From the NCBI RefSeq assembly GCF_024713945.1, contig NC_134680.1:4674001-4738000 (forward strand): a stretch of 64,000 nt of DNA, in the 5' to 3' direction. Under the pieces are notes generated by a model. That model made no database searches and was not told where the DNA came from. It saw only the letters and a program-made list of their open reading frames with translations. Numbering within the stretch: position 1 is the stretch's first letter; each line of letters begins with the position of its first letter. Positions 12,388 to 26,737 of the stretch are shown here, piece after piece. The translations under genes were made by a program, and so were the position numbers. The DNA is from Dermatophagoides farinae. Its lineage: Eukaryota; Arthropoda; Arachnida; Sarcoptiformes; Pyroglyphidae.

Positions 12388-13147
12388 ATGGCTTTTTGTT
12401 CATACGCCCGAATCATATGGATAATGTCGATGATGATGATGATTGTGGACCAAGATTAGCCAGATTGGAAAAAAAAGAAACTAGTCTTTTCTTTTCTTTT
12501 TCAAGACTTGTTTCTTCATTTTCATTACTCTTAGTTTTCTAGTTTCTCTCGGAGAAGAAGAAGAAAATTCTTCAAAAAAAATCACGAAAATTGAAACCAA
12601 AAAAAAAACAGAAAATGGCCAATAAAAAAAGAGAGAAAAATTCTCATTAGAGATTCCAAACAAGAAAAACAAACTTTTCTCTTTTTTTCCCATTTTGTCA
12701 TGTCTAACAGATTCAATGCATGTTGGCCAGACAAAAAAATTCACAGAGACATAGCCAGCAAGAGAGAGAGAGAGAGAGAGAGAATGAGAACAAAAAAATC
12801 ATTTAAAAATGGCCAAAATTCATTTCAATCTCTAGTTTTTTTGCATTGATATTGAAGAAGATAACTCTTTTTTTTCGGTTATAATTTACGCGGTGTATAT
12901 GGTGTGTTTTGGTTTTGTTGTTCCAACACCGCCACCAGCATCAGCATCGGCAGCAGCAGCAGTGTATTCATTCAAAATTCTGTTATTTTGTGTTTGTTTG
13001 TTTGTATGTTCATTAACCATTGTGACATCATATATTTGTGGTGAAAATTATTGATTGATTGTGAAAAGAAAAAATTTTTTTGAATTTTTCATCAGATTCA
13101 GCAAAATAAGACATTTTTTTTTTGTGTTTTGTGTTTTTGTTTCAAAT

Positions 13148-13584
13148 ATGAAATTCTACATAGCGACAACATTTTCATTGGCCATAATACTTGGTGAAGC
13201 ACAATTGGGTATGTGTGTTTTAGTATTTTACATGACCAATGGTGATTGAGAACGATGAGATTGATGGTATTAATTAATTAATTAATTGATAATGAATGGA
13301 TGGATGGATGAAAATAGCCACATTGTTTGTTTGTTTTTGGTCATTGTTTATTATCGTGGTTAAACAACTACTACAACATCTGGATAGGCTAGAGATTTAA
13401 TTTTCACCACTATCAGTAATAATAATCACAATTTAACCGCCGTCACAACAACCAAATCAATCATGAACGATGAAAACAAAACCAAAAAAAAAAAAAAAAA
13501 AAATCAGAGAAAAAAGCTCGTTTAACCCCGTTTAACCATATCTATTTTTTTTTCTTCTTATTTTCATTTTAATTACCAATGTCA

Positions 13585-13618
<34 letters not shown>

Positions 13619-15012
13619 CGGTATAATTTCGTTTTATTTTCGGTAATGGCCCCAGAAAAAAATAAATGAGAATCGACCCAAAAAATATAAGAAAAAAAGT
13701 GTGAGAGAAAAAAAAACGGTTGACATCAAAAATGATAACGAAATTCGGTTGTTGTTGTTGTTTTTTTTTTGTTTCTTTCAAAATAAATAACTACCATAAA
13801 GTAAAGATTTGACTGTGAAATAATAATGCGAATGAAATGAACCAAAAAAAACGGAGAAGAAGAAAAAAAAAATCCAAGTCATGTTAGATGAAATTCTGAT
13901 AAAAAGAAATGTATTAAGACAACAACAACAACAACAACAACGACGACGATGATGGCGATGGTGAATGATGATAATGTTTCCGAAAACTAAAAACAACAAC
14001 AACAACAACAACAGGATGGCTGAAAATAGTGCAGGAAAATTCCGGACATTTTTCATTTCTTCCCTCCGCCTCACCATCACCACCACCAACAAAGACCCTC
14101 CCTCCTCATATTCACAATCATTTAGTGGTGGTATGAAGAAAAAAAATATCTAAGAGATCAGAGATCAGAAATAAACACATAAACATACACACACACACAC
14201 ATACATTATCAAATATATATTGGAAACCATTCATTTTTATGAACATAATAGTGTATATATGCTAAAGTGTTGAATGAATGAACTCTTAGAGTCACATTTC
14301 CATAGTTCCATCAATTCTTTTTGGGTTCTAGATCCAAAAATGTGTGTTGCAGAATAATTAGCCCATTCTTGACGACACACACACACACACACTCATACAC
14401 ACACTAACAGATCATTAACAGGCCCATTTTTATTCTCAATTTGTTTTTTTGTTTTTTTGATAGAAAAATATAAAAAGAGGATGATGGGTTAGTGTTTTAT
14501 TCTGACTGGGGGCTGATTATATTGTGTAGAGAAATAGAAATTTGTCCAATAATTTTCCAATGTGAATCGAACAAAAAAAAATAGAAAAAATTTCCATAAT
14601 GAACACACACACACAGATTTCCGAGGGGCTATTTCATGAAAAAAAGAGGAATGAATATTCTTTTTCATTCTTTCATTTTCCCCTTTCCTGCAACACTCAT
14701 TCATCCATTCAGACGATGTAAAAGCAAAAAAAAAGAAGAAAGAAAGAAAAAATGACGATAAAACGATTCGGTCGTTAGTTAGAACCAACAACAAATGAAT
14801 GAAAAAAAAGAAGAAGAAAGTTTCTATAGAGAAAACGAAATAAAATAAATAAACTTTCGATCTCAAATGTTGAATGATCATGATCATCATCATGATCATC
14901 ATAAACATTAAATATACGGACAAACATCATCATTTCTATGATGATGTTGATGTGAAACTTATGTTGTTTTTCGTTATTGTCGTCATTTTGATATTCAGAT
15001 CTAAAGAGAGAA

Positions 15013-15046
<34 letters not shown>

Positions 15047-17934
15047 GTGTGTTTGATGTGTAATTACACCAACCAACACACTAGTTTTGGTGACTTTTTT
15101 TATAACGACAAAAAAAAGAATATTCAAAGATCGATTGTTCAATCGATCGATATGATGATGATGATGATGTTCTGCCGTCGTCGTTTTTTTCCGTTTTATC
15201 AAATCCCGATGATGATCAGCAGCCACATTCAAACAACAACAACAACAACAACAACCAGACACACACACTCAAAAGTAATCGCATCTTGTTTGTTTGGTTT
15301 TTTTTACTGATAATTTTTTTTCCTCTTTGCGTCAATTAATGAATCGTAAATTTAATACTTGTAATGTGTGTGTGTGTGTGTGCATGTGGCTAATCATCAA
15401 AATAATAATCGGGCCAAAAAAAAAGTTGAAGAAAAAAAAAATTTTTTTAAACATCCTGACTGATTACAAAAAAAGGGTTAATGTTCATTTTTTTTTCATC
15501 ACGATTTCCTTTGATGCTCCGCACACACACACACACACACACACACTCGGATGTATATATAACACACAGACACTTTATTTTGGTAATAATTTCTACCACC
15601 ACACATGACAAGCAATAATAAAGAGTGATTTTTTGTTTTGTTTTGTTTTGTTTACAAATCTAATATATTTAAAGATGAAAATGAATGAATATATGAATAT
15701 AGCTGGAAAAATAAATAGATAGAATGATGATGATGATGATGATGATTTATTTTTTTTTCATCTTCATCCTCAAGGGAGACCAACAGAAAAATTCGGAAAC
15801 GGAAATGATGATGATGATGATGATGATGATATGAAAAAAGATATATCAACTAAATCATTCATTCATCATTTGAATATCGAAGATTTTAGTTTTTTAATGT
15901 GTTTGAAAGTTGTTTCAAAATGAATGTTGTGAACTTGTGAACTTTTTCTGTCTGTTTGTTTGTTTTTGTTTAAAGATTTTTTAGCCATCAAATAATTGAT
16001 CATCGAATTTGATGAAACTGACCGTTGGCCTAATTTTTTTTCTATTATTCATCGTTTTTTTTTTTTTTTTGTTTTTGTTTTTTTTTTCGTTTCATAGGAT
16101 CAACACAAGCACGTGCTGGACCAAATGCACAACAGTTATGTAAAAATGGCAAACGTACAATGTTTCCACATGAAGAATATTGCGATTATTATTATGAATG
16201 CATTAATGGTGAAGCTATTGTACAGACATGTCCAAATGGTTTAGCATTTGCTGGCCATCAAAAAGGATTGAATAGTAATTGCGATTATCCACATCGTGTT
16301 GGCTGTCCAGATGGTTCACGTGTTATGGGTCGTAAGTGTTATATTTATTTATTTATTAATTAATTAATAGAGAGAGAGAAAAAAAACAAACAGATTTTTT
16401 TTTTTTTGCACACCAAAAACCAACGATAATTATCAATTAGTTCATGATTAACACGCACACACAAACAGCTGTCACGAGCAAAATCATTAACAAACACCAC
16501 CCAATATTATCATCATCATCATCATCATAATCAGCAGCCATTAGCCATTCAACTAAATGAAATTAACTTTTAATAGGCCAAATAGGGAAAAATTTGAATT
16601 ACCACACACACACACCCAGCCACACAAAAGTTATTTCAAAAAAAAAAAAAAAACAAAACAAAAAATGTTACATAAAATGTTAAATGTTTTTTTTCGTCTT
16701 TTTTTTTATCCACAACCACCGCCCATTCACACCCGAAATCAAAAAAATGAAACCGAATGGAATTTGTTTCAATTGTATATAAATATCGGCTATTATTATT
16801 ATTATTATTATTACCATAATGATGATAATAATGACAATTTTTGTTGTTGTTGTTGTTTTTATATCAAGAACAACCAATATCTAGTGAAAACTGTCATTGG
16901 CAGTATGGTGTATTTCCACATGCAACATCATGTACAAGATATTGGCATTGTTGGAATGGTACGGCAACCATACAACAATGTCCATTCTCATTACTTTATA
17001 ATGATGCTGTACATGCTTGTGATTGGCCAGATAATGTACCCGATTGTCAAAAACATCGTAAGTATAGTATTTTTGTTTAATTTTCATTTTCATTTTTTTG
17101 TTTGTTGTTTGATTCCATTATATATATTTTTATTATGTTGATTAAAAACCACCAAAAAAAAAAAAAAAAAATGTTGCTGTGTGTCCATTGTCGATCGTTG
17201 TAGTGTTGTGGTGAATGTCAGTCGGTCGGTCGGTCAGTTTTCATATTTTGCAAGAAAGAAAAAATCAATTTAAGAAAATTAATAGATTTTTTTTTTCGTC
17301 GTTTGATGATGGACTGTCGTTTTTTTTTGGTTGTTGTTGTTGTTGTTGACTTTTTTTTCTTATATGCATGAAAATTGGATACCATACACCATTTAATTTG
17401 TTTTTGTTTTTGTTTGACAATTTTTCTCGTTTTTTTTCATCACAATTAGCAATTTGTAAGGATACACCAAATGGTGCCGTACCAATTGAAAAAAGCTGTG
17501 TACGTTATTGGCTATGTGTTGGTGGCTATCCACGTTTACAACGTTGTCCAGCTGGTTTAGCATTGAATACCAATACATTTAAATGTGAATTAGCACAAAC
17601 AGTACCAGGATGGTAAGTTTTTTTTATTGTTTTCAAACTTTAGATTATCATTTAGAATTCATTCTATATAAATCGTTAATATTGTTGCATATGCATGATC
17701 AATTGTTTGATTTTTTTTCTTTCCAATTTTAATTATCAATTTTGTTTTTGTTTTTTTATTTCATAAACAAACAGTGAACCACCACCAACAACACCACAAC
17801 CAGATGATGATGATGAATTAAAATCTGGTGGCAATGAAAATGGTGGACAAAATTCACGTCCACCACAATCAAACGGTGCATTACCACAACAATTTCGTCC
17901 ATCACAATCGGGTGTACGATTAGTTGGCCGTTAA
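13148..17934 (+). CDS. Secreted protein with three chitin-binding type 2 (CBM14) domains, CPAP3/obstructor/Gasp-like
   Basis: Five exons: 13148-13208, 16098-16331, 16869-17057, 17450-17612, 17775-17934; GT-AG introns, phases agree, 268 residues. Exon 1 encodes a signal peptide (MKFYIATTFSLAIILGEAQL). Each of the next three exons encodes one six-cysteine CBM14 domain: domain 1 from LCKNGKRTMFPHEEYC to DYPHRVGC, domain 2 from NCHWQYGVFPHATSC to DWPDNVPDC, domain 3 from ICKDTPNGAVPIEKSC to the final Cys, whose codon is split by intron 4. Each keeps the aromatic-rich (Y/W)(Y/W)xC core that contacts chitin. The last exon adds an acidic Pro/Gln/Asn-rich tail ending VRLVGR. Three CBM14 domains plus a signal peptide define the CPAP3 class (Gasp, obstructors), extracellular chitin-matrix proteins of cuticle and trachea; a peritrophic role is the alternative. 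No membrane anchor or catalytic domain is present. Confidence 0.92.
13209..16097 (+). other. First intron of the chitin-binding protein gene, 2.9 kb
   Basis: Begins GTATGT after the signal-peptide exon and ends in a long T-rich tract and TTTCATAG. It is filled with simple repeats, including GT at about 15015-15044, CA near 14379 and 15522-15545, and (GAT)n runs. No internal exon or nested gene was recognised. A long first intron is where regulatory elements would be expected, but none is legible to me. Confidence 0.7.
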
Positions 17935-19053
17935 ATGACGGAAAAAAAAACATCCATATTCAAACAATCGAAAAAAAACAGGAAGAAACAAAAACCAATC
18001 ACACACACACACACATACACACACAGCAGAAAAAAAGGACCAGAACTCACCAAGACCAGAGGTTTTGATCTCCGAAATTTTTGTTTTCTTAAAGTAAAAA
18101 AAAAAAATATATGGATCGTTTTCTCTATCCAGCCAAAAAAAAAAGAAAAAAAATCAAATTGAAATGTCCAATAAGACAAATGACCACGTCCATTACTACA
18201 ATCACTGCCATTTCAATCATATAAAATCACAATGATCATCATCATCATCATCATCATCATCATTATAAAATCATCACATTTCATTCATTCATTCGTTCAG
18301 CATACACAAGAAAAAAAAACAAATTTCACTCAAAAATTTTCATTAAAAAAAATTAAATTTTTTTTCAAATCGATGATTAAAAAATAAAAATTTTTTTTTA
18401 TTGATTTTTTTACACATTCCATTAATCAATCAATGCCAAATTTAAAAATCAAAATACAAAGCTCGGATATGTGTGTGTGTGTGTTTATTGGGTACAATGA
18501 TTATGGTACATAACTCAAATATATAAATGTTGATGGACAGAATGTATATATATGGACATTATGATCATTATTATTTATATGAACGGAAAAAATTGCTTTA
18601 ATTTCGATGATATCTAATATCTCAAACTATAATCGAATGTAAAAAGAAAAAAAAACAAAAACAAATCTTATTACTATTCATCAACACCATCATGACAATT
18701 ATCAATTTGACAATCATCATGTTCAATCGATTGCAATTCATAATAATCATAATAATTCTGTATATAGCCTAAAGGCTTGTTGTAGTACCAAATTGATCGA
18801 TGGATTGATAATAGTACATTCTACAAAATCAATAGGAAAAACAAAAAACAAAAACAAAACAAAACAAATATCCTCTTTATGGAAAACTAATAATAGAAAA
18901 TAACTAAATATTGTGAGCAATTCAAGCATTTCTTAATACGATGGCTATTTGTATGTATGTGTCATGGCCATTTCCTTTTTTTTCTAAAATCGTTTCCTGT
19001 ATGATGATTATTTACAGAGAATATAAATATTATAATAATATACAATCGTATTA
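17935..19053. other. Convergent 3' spacer between the chitin-binding and nephrin-like genes
   Basis: About 1.1 kb between the two stop codons. Simple AT-rich sequence with (CA)n near 18000-18025 and (ATC)n near 18237-18265. AATAAA occurs at 18383 on the plus strand and, read on the minus strand, at 18489-18484; these are plausible polyadenylation signals for the two genes, but neither is certain. Confidence 0.5.
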
Positions 19054-22000
19054 TTATATTTCATCATCTTCATTTAATGTTGCCAATGAAGATGGATTAA
19101 TTATTGATGATATTGTTGTCGTTGCTGCTGCTGTTGTCGTTGTTGTTGATGATGATAATACCGGTAAACTTTGAATAATTTGTACACGTTTTGTTGCTGT
19201 TGTCGATGATAATGATGATCGATAATTATTGTTATCATTATTAATATAGATATTTGGTTCCATAAATGAAACCTTTGGTGTTGTTGTTTTTGTTGCAGCT
19301 GTAGTTGTTACGATTGTTGATGTTGATGGTGTCAAAATCATTGATTCTGAAGATATGATTGTATTTAATCGATAATCATGACAATGTTGTCCACTTTCCA
19401 TGCCAGAATATATAGTAGCAGCAGCAGCATTAGCAGAATTGATTGCCGGTTGTATTTCATAGTTGGCACTACCATCCTCATTATTATTATCATTATCACC
19501 ATAATGTATGGGTGTAAAACTAATTTGATATGTACCAGCAGTAGCCATTATTGGATCAGTAATAGTCATATGTGACAATAATGATGATGATGATAATGAT
19601 GCTATTGATGATAGCGGTTGTTGTGGTTGTGGTGATGTTGACGAATCAATAGTTAATTGTTCTAATGTATCAGGTAATAGATGGACATTTGTTATCTATA
19701 TAAAGTAAAATAACAATTAATTAAGTAAGTCAAACAGATAAAAAATCAGCAAAAAAAATAATGAATAAAAAAGGAAATGAAATCAACAAGAAAGAAAGAA
19801 AAAATGAAAAAAAAGAAATTTTAGATTTTGAAATTAACTTCCATACAACAAACAAACACACACACACTTTTTTCACTTCAATACTTTTTAAAACTCTTTT
19901 TATGATAGAGAATTGAAAATGACAACCAAAATCCAATCGATATATCCAGGCGTTATACTCACACACATACAACAGATTTTTTTTCAGTAATCATTAAATT
20001 GGACACCTGATTCACAAGTATTGAAATCCTAAAAGTTAACTAATAGAAAAACAGTGTGTGTGTGTGAAGTGAAGAAATCCAGAATTGGCAACCTACATAT
20101 TACTTTGGTTGGTTTGCACTATAGTGTAATGTAATAATGGTTTTAAGATGTAGAAAAAAAAACTTTTTCTCCTTGCATGTGTGTTGTCCGTTAATTCTTT
20201 TATCTTATTTTTTCAAGTTTTCAATTTTCATTCACTTTCTAATCCATGTTCCAATTTCGGGATCATAGAATTTCACTTTCAGAGAGAGAGAGAAAAAAAA
20301 CAAAATTTCACATTTTCAAATTATTTTAAACTTTATTTACACACATGTTGTTTTTCACTAAATGAATCGAGAATCGAATGAATGAATAATGGTAAAAAAA
20401 AATTTTTCATCAAAATCAATTTCAATTTGTAAGGGGGTAGAGAGGGAGAAAAAATCAACACAAAAATTTTTTTTTCTTTGAACAATATCCTGGAAAAGAA
20501 ACAGAAAATCTTGCCAGAAAAAAATGAATTCAATAATGATGATGATGATGATTGGAGATTCCATTTATCCAAAAAAAAAAAAATTTCATTCCATTTTTTT
20601 CCTTTTCAACATGCCTCGAACGACTTATTGATGACAAATATATAAATGGATTTTAAATTAAATGAAAGAAAAAAAAACAAAATTAATGATAAATGGCTAC
20701 TACTATCCGTTGGCCGACAAAGTAAATAAGAAAATATTTTTCATAAAACCCATTGAAGCTTGTCGAAAGATTTTTTTTTTTTGCAGAAAAAAAGAGTGAA
20801 AATTCGAAACAAATTTTCACTGTTTTTTTGTTGTTGTTGTTGTTGGCGGTGGAAAAAGATTCTTAAAATGTTTTTTTTTCGTTCGTTTTTATAAATCCTA
20901 TCCTATGTGAAATAAAAGAAGCTTTTTTTTCATTCTTTTCAAATACATCTCATTGAAATGAATGAACGAGATTTTGAATCAGACGAGAAAAAAAAACTCA
21001 ACAACAGTTAAATAAATGGAAAAGCTTCACTATATGTTGTAGGCGGAAAACTTGATAAAAAAAATAATAATGGCTCAAGCTCATCATAATCATCATCATC
21101 ATCAGATGTGGATAACCAGATTGGCTCATCAAAATGTAATGAAGAAAAAAAAGGGCAAAATCTAAAGAAAGCTACTTTTTAGAATATATTTAAGAGATTC
21201 AAAAAAGATTAAATAATTAGATTTTTTGCTTGGAAAAAAATTCTTGGCCAAGTGTGATCGAATTAGAGCATTGGAGGATTTAGCCTCGAATGTTTGCGAA
21301 ACAAGAGACGAAAAAAAAATCAAAATTTCATTTAAAATTTTTCTTCCATTGAAAAAGAAAAGAATTCTTTTTTTTCGGATCCATATCATCATCATATATA
21401 AATGGAGATGTGAAATGAGATATATTAAAAAAAAGGTTTAGAAAAAAAAGAAAAGAAAAAGCCATTCTTGGATTTTATCAAAAGGAGAAAAAAAATTTAA
21501 AATGATAATTATCATTCAGACACACATATAAAGCACATAACGTGAAAAAAAGTGGGCAAAAAAAATCTACAAAGATCCAGGATCGAGATAAGGCAAAGAT
21601 TAATTAATTTGTGAATACACAAAAATAAAGGCCAAACATCACAGACACATACACACACACAGAATTTTTTTTAAAAATAAACCAGCATGAAAATTAAAAT
21701 AATCAACTTTTTTTTGGATCGTTTGTCAACAAAAAAAAACGACCGAGATACTATTATCAGAGAATAAAAAAGAAATTTCTCATTCAACACCATTCTCTCT
21801 CTGTTGTTAATGAAATTTTTTTTACTTTAGAAATCTTTTTTTTTCTTCTTTTTTTTTGTAAACCAAATAATAATGTTTCTGTCACTGGTTGTCATTTAGA
21901 AAATCTCAAAAACAAAAAAAACGGGTGTAATGATTATTATAATTATTTTCTATGACAGCAAACACACAGAGACTTTGAGTTTTGCAATCATCATCATTCA

Positions 22001-25000
22001 ATATAATTTTCTATATATGTAAAAAAGGGGGTTTATTTCAGCAAAAACAAATCCAAATCCATTTCCATTCGAAAATAGAGACTTTGAGTTTTGCAATCAT
22101 CATCATTCAATATAATTTTCTATATATGTAAAAAAGGGGGTTTATTTCAGCAAAAACAAATCCAAATCCATTTCCATTCGAAAATAGAAAAAAAATTCAT
22201 TCATATTTGATCAGGTCAATATGCCCGGTGATATATAAAAATATAAATTAATAAATTAATAATTTACATTCCATTCAATCAATCAATAATGATGATAGAG
22301 TATTTGTAAATGAAAATAACATATGTTATGTAATTGACTGGCTGAAATTTTGTGTTTGCGATCAAACAAAATTAGCCAAAGAATAAACATTGAACAAGAA
22401 AATTGAAATTAATTATGAATATGATGATAAACATGATTACATTTAGCAAGCCACAGCAAGGAGAAGCTAGTAAAAAAAACATAAGCGTCATAATAAATAG
22501 GAAATGAACGTATGTTTTCTTTTGACAATCAAATCAAATCAAATTAGATTTAGGAAAAAAAAATTACCAATGGTTAAATATGACTGACAGATGTTTGTGT
22601 GTGTGTGTCGACTTTGTTGGAATTTTTTGAAAAAATTCATAAAACTTTTTTCACTTTTCGCTCTCTTTTCTCTTTTTTCAAAACGGAAAATTAAAAAAAA
22701 AGTTTCATCAAATGAAATCAAATCATAAACCGGTATTTGTATTCGATGTTACAAACATACAGAATGTGATAACCAATGATTGTGAATGCAGTGGAAACAA
22801 TGGTTGATCAACCAACACGCGAATTTGTAACGTCACTGGTCCGAAGGGTTAAAATTAATTAATTAAACAAAAAAACCATCCTTACCTGTTGATGTGAAAG
22901 TACATATTGTAATTGTTTATCAAATGATGATGATGATTCTGATTCTGATGATGATTGTATTAGATGTCCATGCTGTTGATTGTGATGTGAGTGATGATTA
23001 TGATTATATGAATGATGATGATGATCATTACTTGATTGGCTATCATTTATTGTAGTTAATTCATATGGAAATTCATATCTTTGTTGTTGTTGCAACTGTT
23101 GATGATGGTGATGATGATGATGGTCATTGGATGTGATGGCTAGATAATGACCATTAGATTCATTATTATAATCTTTTAAGAAAAAAAAATAAATGAAAAA
23201 AATTAATTTGATCCTAGAACACACAAACATACATTTCAAATGATGATGTGTATGATGATGACCATCAATCACATTGACATAATCATTCATCGCTATCGAA
23301 GATGATGATGGTGTAGTGGCCATTGGTGTAGATGATGCTGCCATTAATTCATTACAAATATTATTATCACCATCATTGGTAGTCGTTTTGATTAAATGAT
23401 ATGTTGTTGTAGCGGCGGCAGCAGCAGCAGAATTATTTGCATCAACTGATATTGATGGCTGAAATTCATTTTGATTCATCATCATCATCAATTTTGTTTT
23501 GGATCGATCATTGTTGTTACTGTTGTGGTTTGTAAGATGGTGATGTTGATTGTAACCATTTTCTGGTAGCTGTTGTTGTTGTTGTTGCTGTGATTCATTA
23601 ATTTTATCATTGATTTTGTTGTTGTTGTTGTTAGATGATTGATGCTGTTGCTGCTGTTGTTGTTGATGATGATTTCCGTTTACGCCAATAGATGAAAATA
23701 ATCATTATGAATGATATAATTGCTAGAATTATGATTAAACCACCCATCAATATGGTTAATTCGACAAAATCTTCACCAACAACCATTGCTAAACGACGAT
23801 TCTGTGAACGATGGCCACCAATTGTCGATGATTGTGATGCAGCTGTATCACCATTACCACCACCAATAACACCATTATCATTCAAAATAATTAGACGACC
23901 ATTTAAACTTTGTTCATCAGCTGATGCTGCATATAAAGGATTTGTCGGTTGTTGTTGATGATGGCGATTTTTATTCCTAAAATTTTGCATCTGTTGTTGT
24001 TGTTGTTGTTGTTGATATTGTAATATGGATAAAGTATGAAATGTTTTTCGTAATGATTTTCGACTTCGACCTAAATGATTTTTTGCCCATAATAATAAAC
24101 GATAATGAGTATTCGGTTCAAGGTTATTTAGTTGAAAATAATTATTGCTGATGTTGGCAAATATTCGTCCATCATTCGGTTGTTTTGGATCGATACGATC
24201 ATCATCATCATGACCATCAACATAACCGCTAAACTCATCATCAGAAGTTAATGAATGTTTCGTGGACCATAACCGTATCGTAAATGATTGTTCATGGCCA
24301 TAATTAAAACCAGGATTCCATCGTAAAAATGCTTGTTGATGTGTTAGATTTAGAATTTGTAAATTTTTTGGACTTTCTGGATAGCCTATAAAAAGATCGA
24401 AATAAATAGATTGAAATTTTTGTGTAAACAAACAGAAAAGAATGTTTGTTGTTCATTATAAAATATTAAATAGCATACTTTTTCGAACCAATTCAAATCG
24501 TTGATGATCATTACCAAATTCATTATTAACCATACATTCATATATACCATAATCATTATTATCGAGATGACGAATAATTAATTCACTTGTATGATGATAA
24601 TTTTTAATTATCATTTCCGTTTCCAATGCTGATGATGTGGACGACGATTCAGAGGATGATGGAAAAATCACTCGATATTTATCACTATTAATCAGCATCA
24701 TTGATGTTTGTTGTTGTTGTTTTTTTGGAATTTCATCACTATCAGCATTATTATTATTATTGTTATTGTGATCATCATCATCATCATCATCATCATTAAC
24801 AGTAGTGAATCGTGTCCAATTGAAATAAACATTTGTCGGATATGCCAATGCTGAGCAGACAAATTTTACCGATTGTTGTTCACCATTATTTGCAGCTATT
24901 TTCCTTAAATTATATGGTACAAATATTCTTGGCCGATGTCGAATACGTATGGCTATTGAACGGCTATCATTCATTGTATGACATGTATAAATACCGGAAT

Positions 25001-26694
25001 CAACAAAGTTTACTTGATTTATTGCCAATTCAGAATGTATGGATAAACTATTATTATTATTATTATAATGACTATAGTTTGGATGTTGTTGTTGATGATG
25101 ATTGTTTGCTGCTGAATTTGCTATTTGCTTGGAATTCTTTTTCGATAAAACTGTTTGTGTTACATTTGAACGTGACCAATCGATAAACATATCGCTTGAA
25201 TGTAAATTTGAATTAATTAAAAAATTATAATCATCATCATCAGCATTCATATCATCGTAGAGGTAAGGTATATCCACAGAATGATGTTGTGTATGATGAT
25301 AATGATAATGATCATTAGATAAAGGCCAATAATTGATTGATTTCGATTGCTGATGTTGATGTCGAATATTATGAATTTGTAAGCGTTGTAAATGTTCACT
25401 GAAAAATTGTTTCGTCCAACGAATTATTGACGATGGATTACCATCATTTACATCACATTCAATACGAAAATTTCGATCATTATTTTCAATTAATTCGATT
25501 ATTTCAATCGCGGTACTGTTATCCATTTGGATACGGTGATTTATGGTTGATGATTGATTGGTAGTGTTGGTCATCACAGACGTTTTTCTAGGCACTACAA
25601 CTCTAATCTTATCGATAGAAGAAATGGCTACAAAAAAATAGTTGGGATTCGGATAAATTGAAAAAAAGAAAATTTTTAAATAATTTTTAACAACTTACTT
25701 CGTATGAATAACCGTATGAACATTAATGAATAACCGATAGAATTTTCTGCACGTAAAACATAAAGGCCATAATCATTTCGTGTTACATTATACATATCGA
25801 TCAATATGCTATGATTATCCACTGATAATTGCCAATGCCATTGTGATGGTATTAATTCCAGATAATCTTGAATATTTTCCCATTTTAAATTTTCTAATAA
25901 AAAATCCGATCGTTGATTAGCGATTAATAATCGATCTAATTGAAGATTATTATCAGCATCATCATGTTTCGATGTTGATATTTTTCTCATAATACGATTC
26001 ATACGTATCGAATTCGATATAGGATTTGATCGTAACAATATTTGTAGCTGAAAATTTTCTCGTTCATTCAATTCGATTGTTTCGATTGTTTTCAAAAATT
26101 TTGGCTTATCTTTTATGTTCCAAGGACATGAAATGAAGAAAAAAAGAAATGAAAATTAATTTACATTTAATCCAAAAAAAGAAATTTTATTTATGTGCTT
26201 CAAACAAAAAAAATTAAGTTACTTACAATGAACATTTAATATTCTATCTGATCGTATGGCTTTTTTATCCATATATAATTCGGTAATACCAGAATATACA
26301 CGGGATTTTTTTCCAACAGTATGATGATGATGTTTGATTTATTTGCAAAATATGGTTTTTCATTCACGCATTATTATTTATCATCATTGTTTATGGCCAT
26401 TGGGTGGTGTTGGATAATAAAAAAAAATGAACCACAACAGTGTGTGGTGATTATGAATCACAACAGTAAATACAGTGACAAAAAGTGAAGATTTTTTTTC
26501 GGTTAATAATAATCACCCGTCGTCCAACGGAGAATGAATTAAAGATGCAACAAGCCATGAGAGATAGAGTATCCATAAGATTCACAAAAAAAAGACATTA
26601 ATTTCTATTTAGGATTTAAGATTATAATATACAGGGTGTAGTGTAATGATCATCTTAAGAAAGCTAGATAAATTTGCTTCATTCATCCATTCTT

Positions 26695-26737
<43 letters not shown>

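Larger units (their letters stand above)
8232..13147. other. Simple-sequence-rich intergenic region, about 4.9 kb
   Basis: Lies between the divergent DMAC2L and chitin-binding protein genes and must hold both promoters. I find no open frame with protein-like composition. It contains a (GT)n run (about 9865-9892), a (TC)n run (11622-11672), a 42-nt poly-T (12345-12386), a pentanucleotide TTTTG run near 12197-12220 and many (ATC)n/(GAT)n tracts. Confidence 0.6.
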
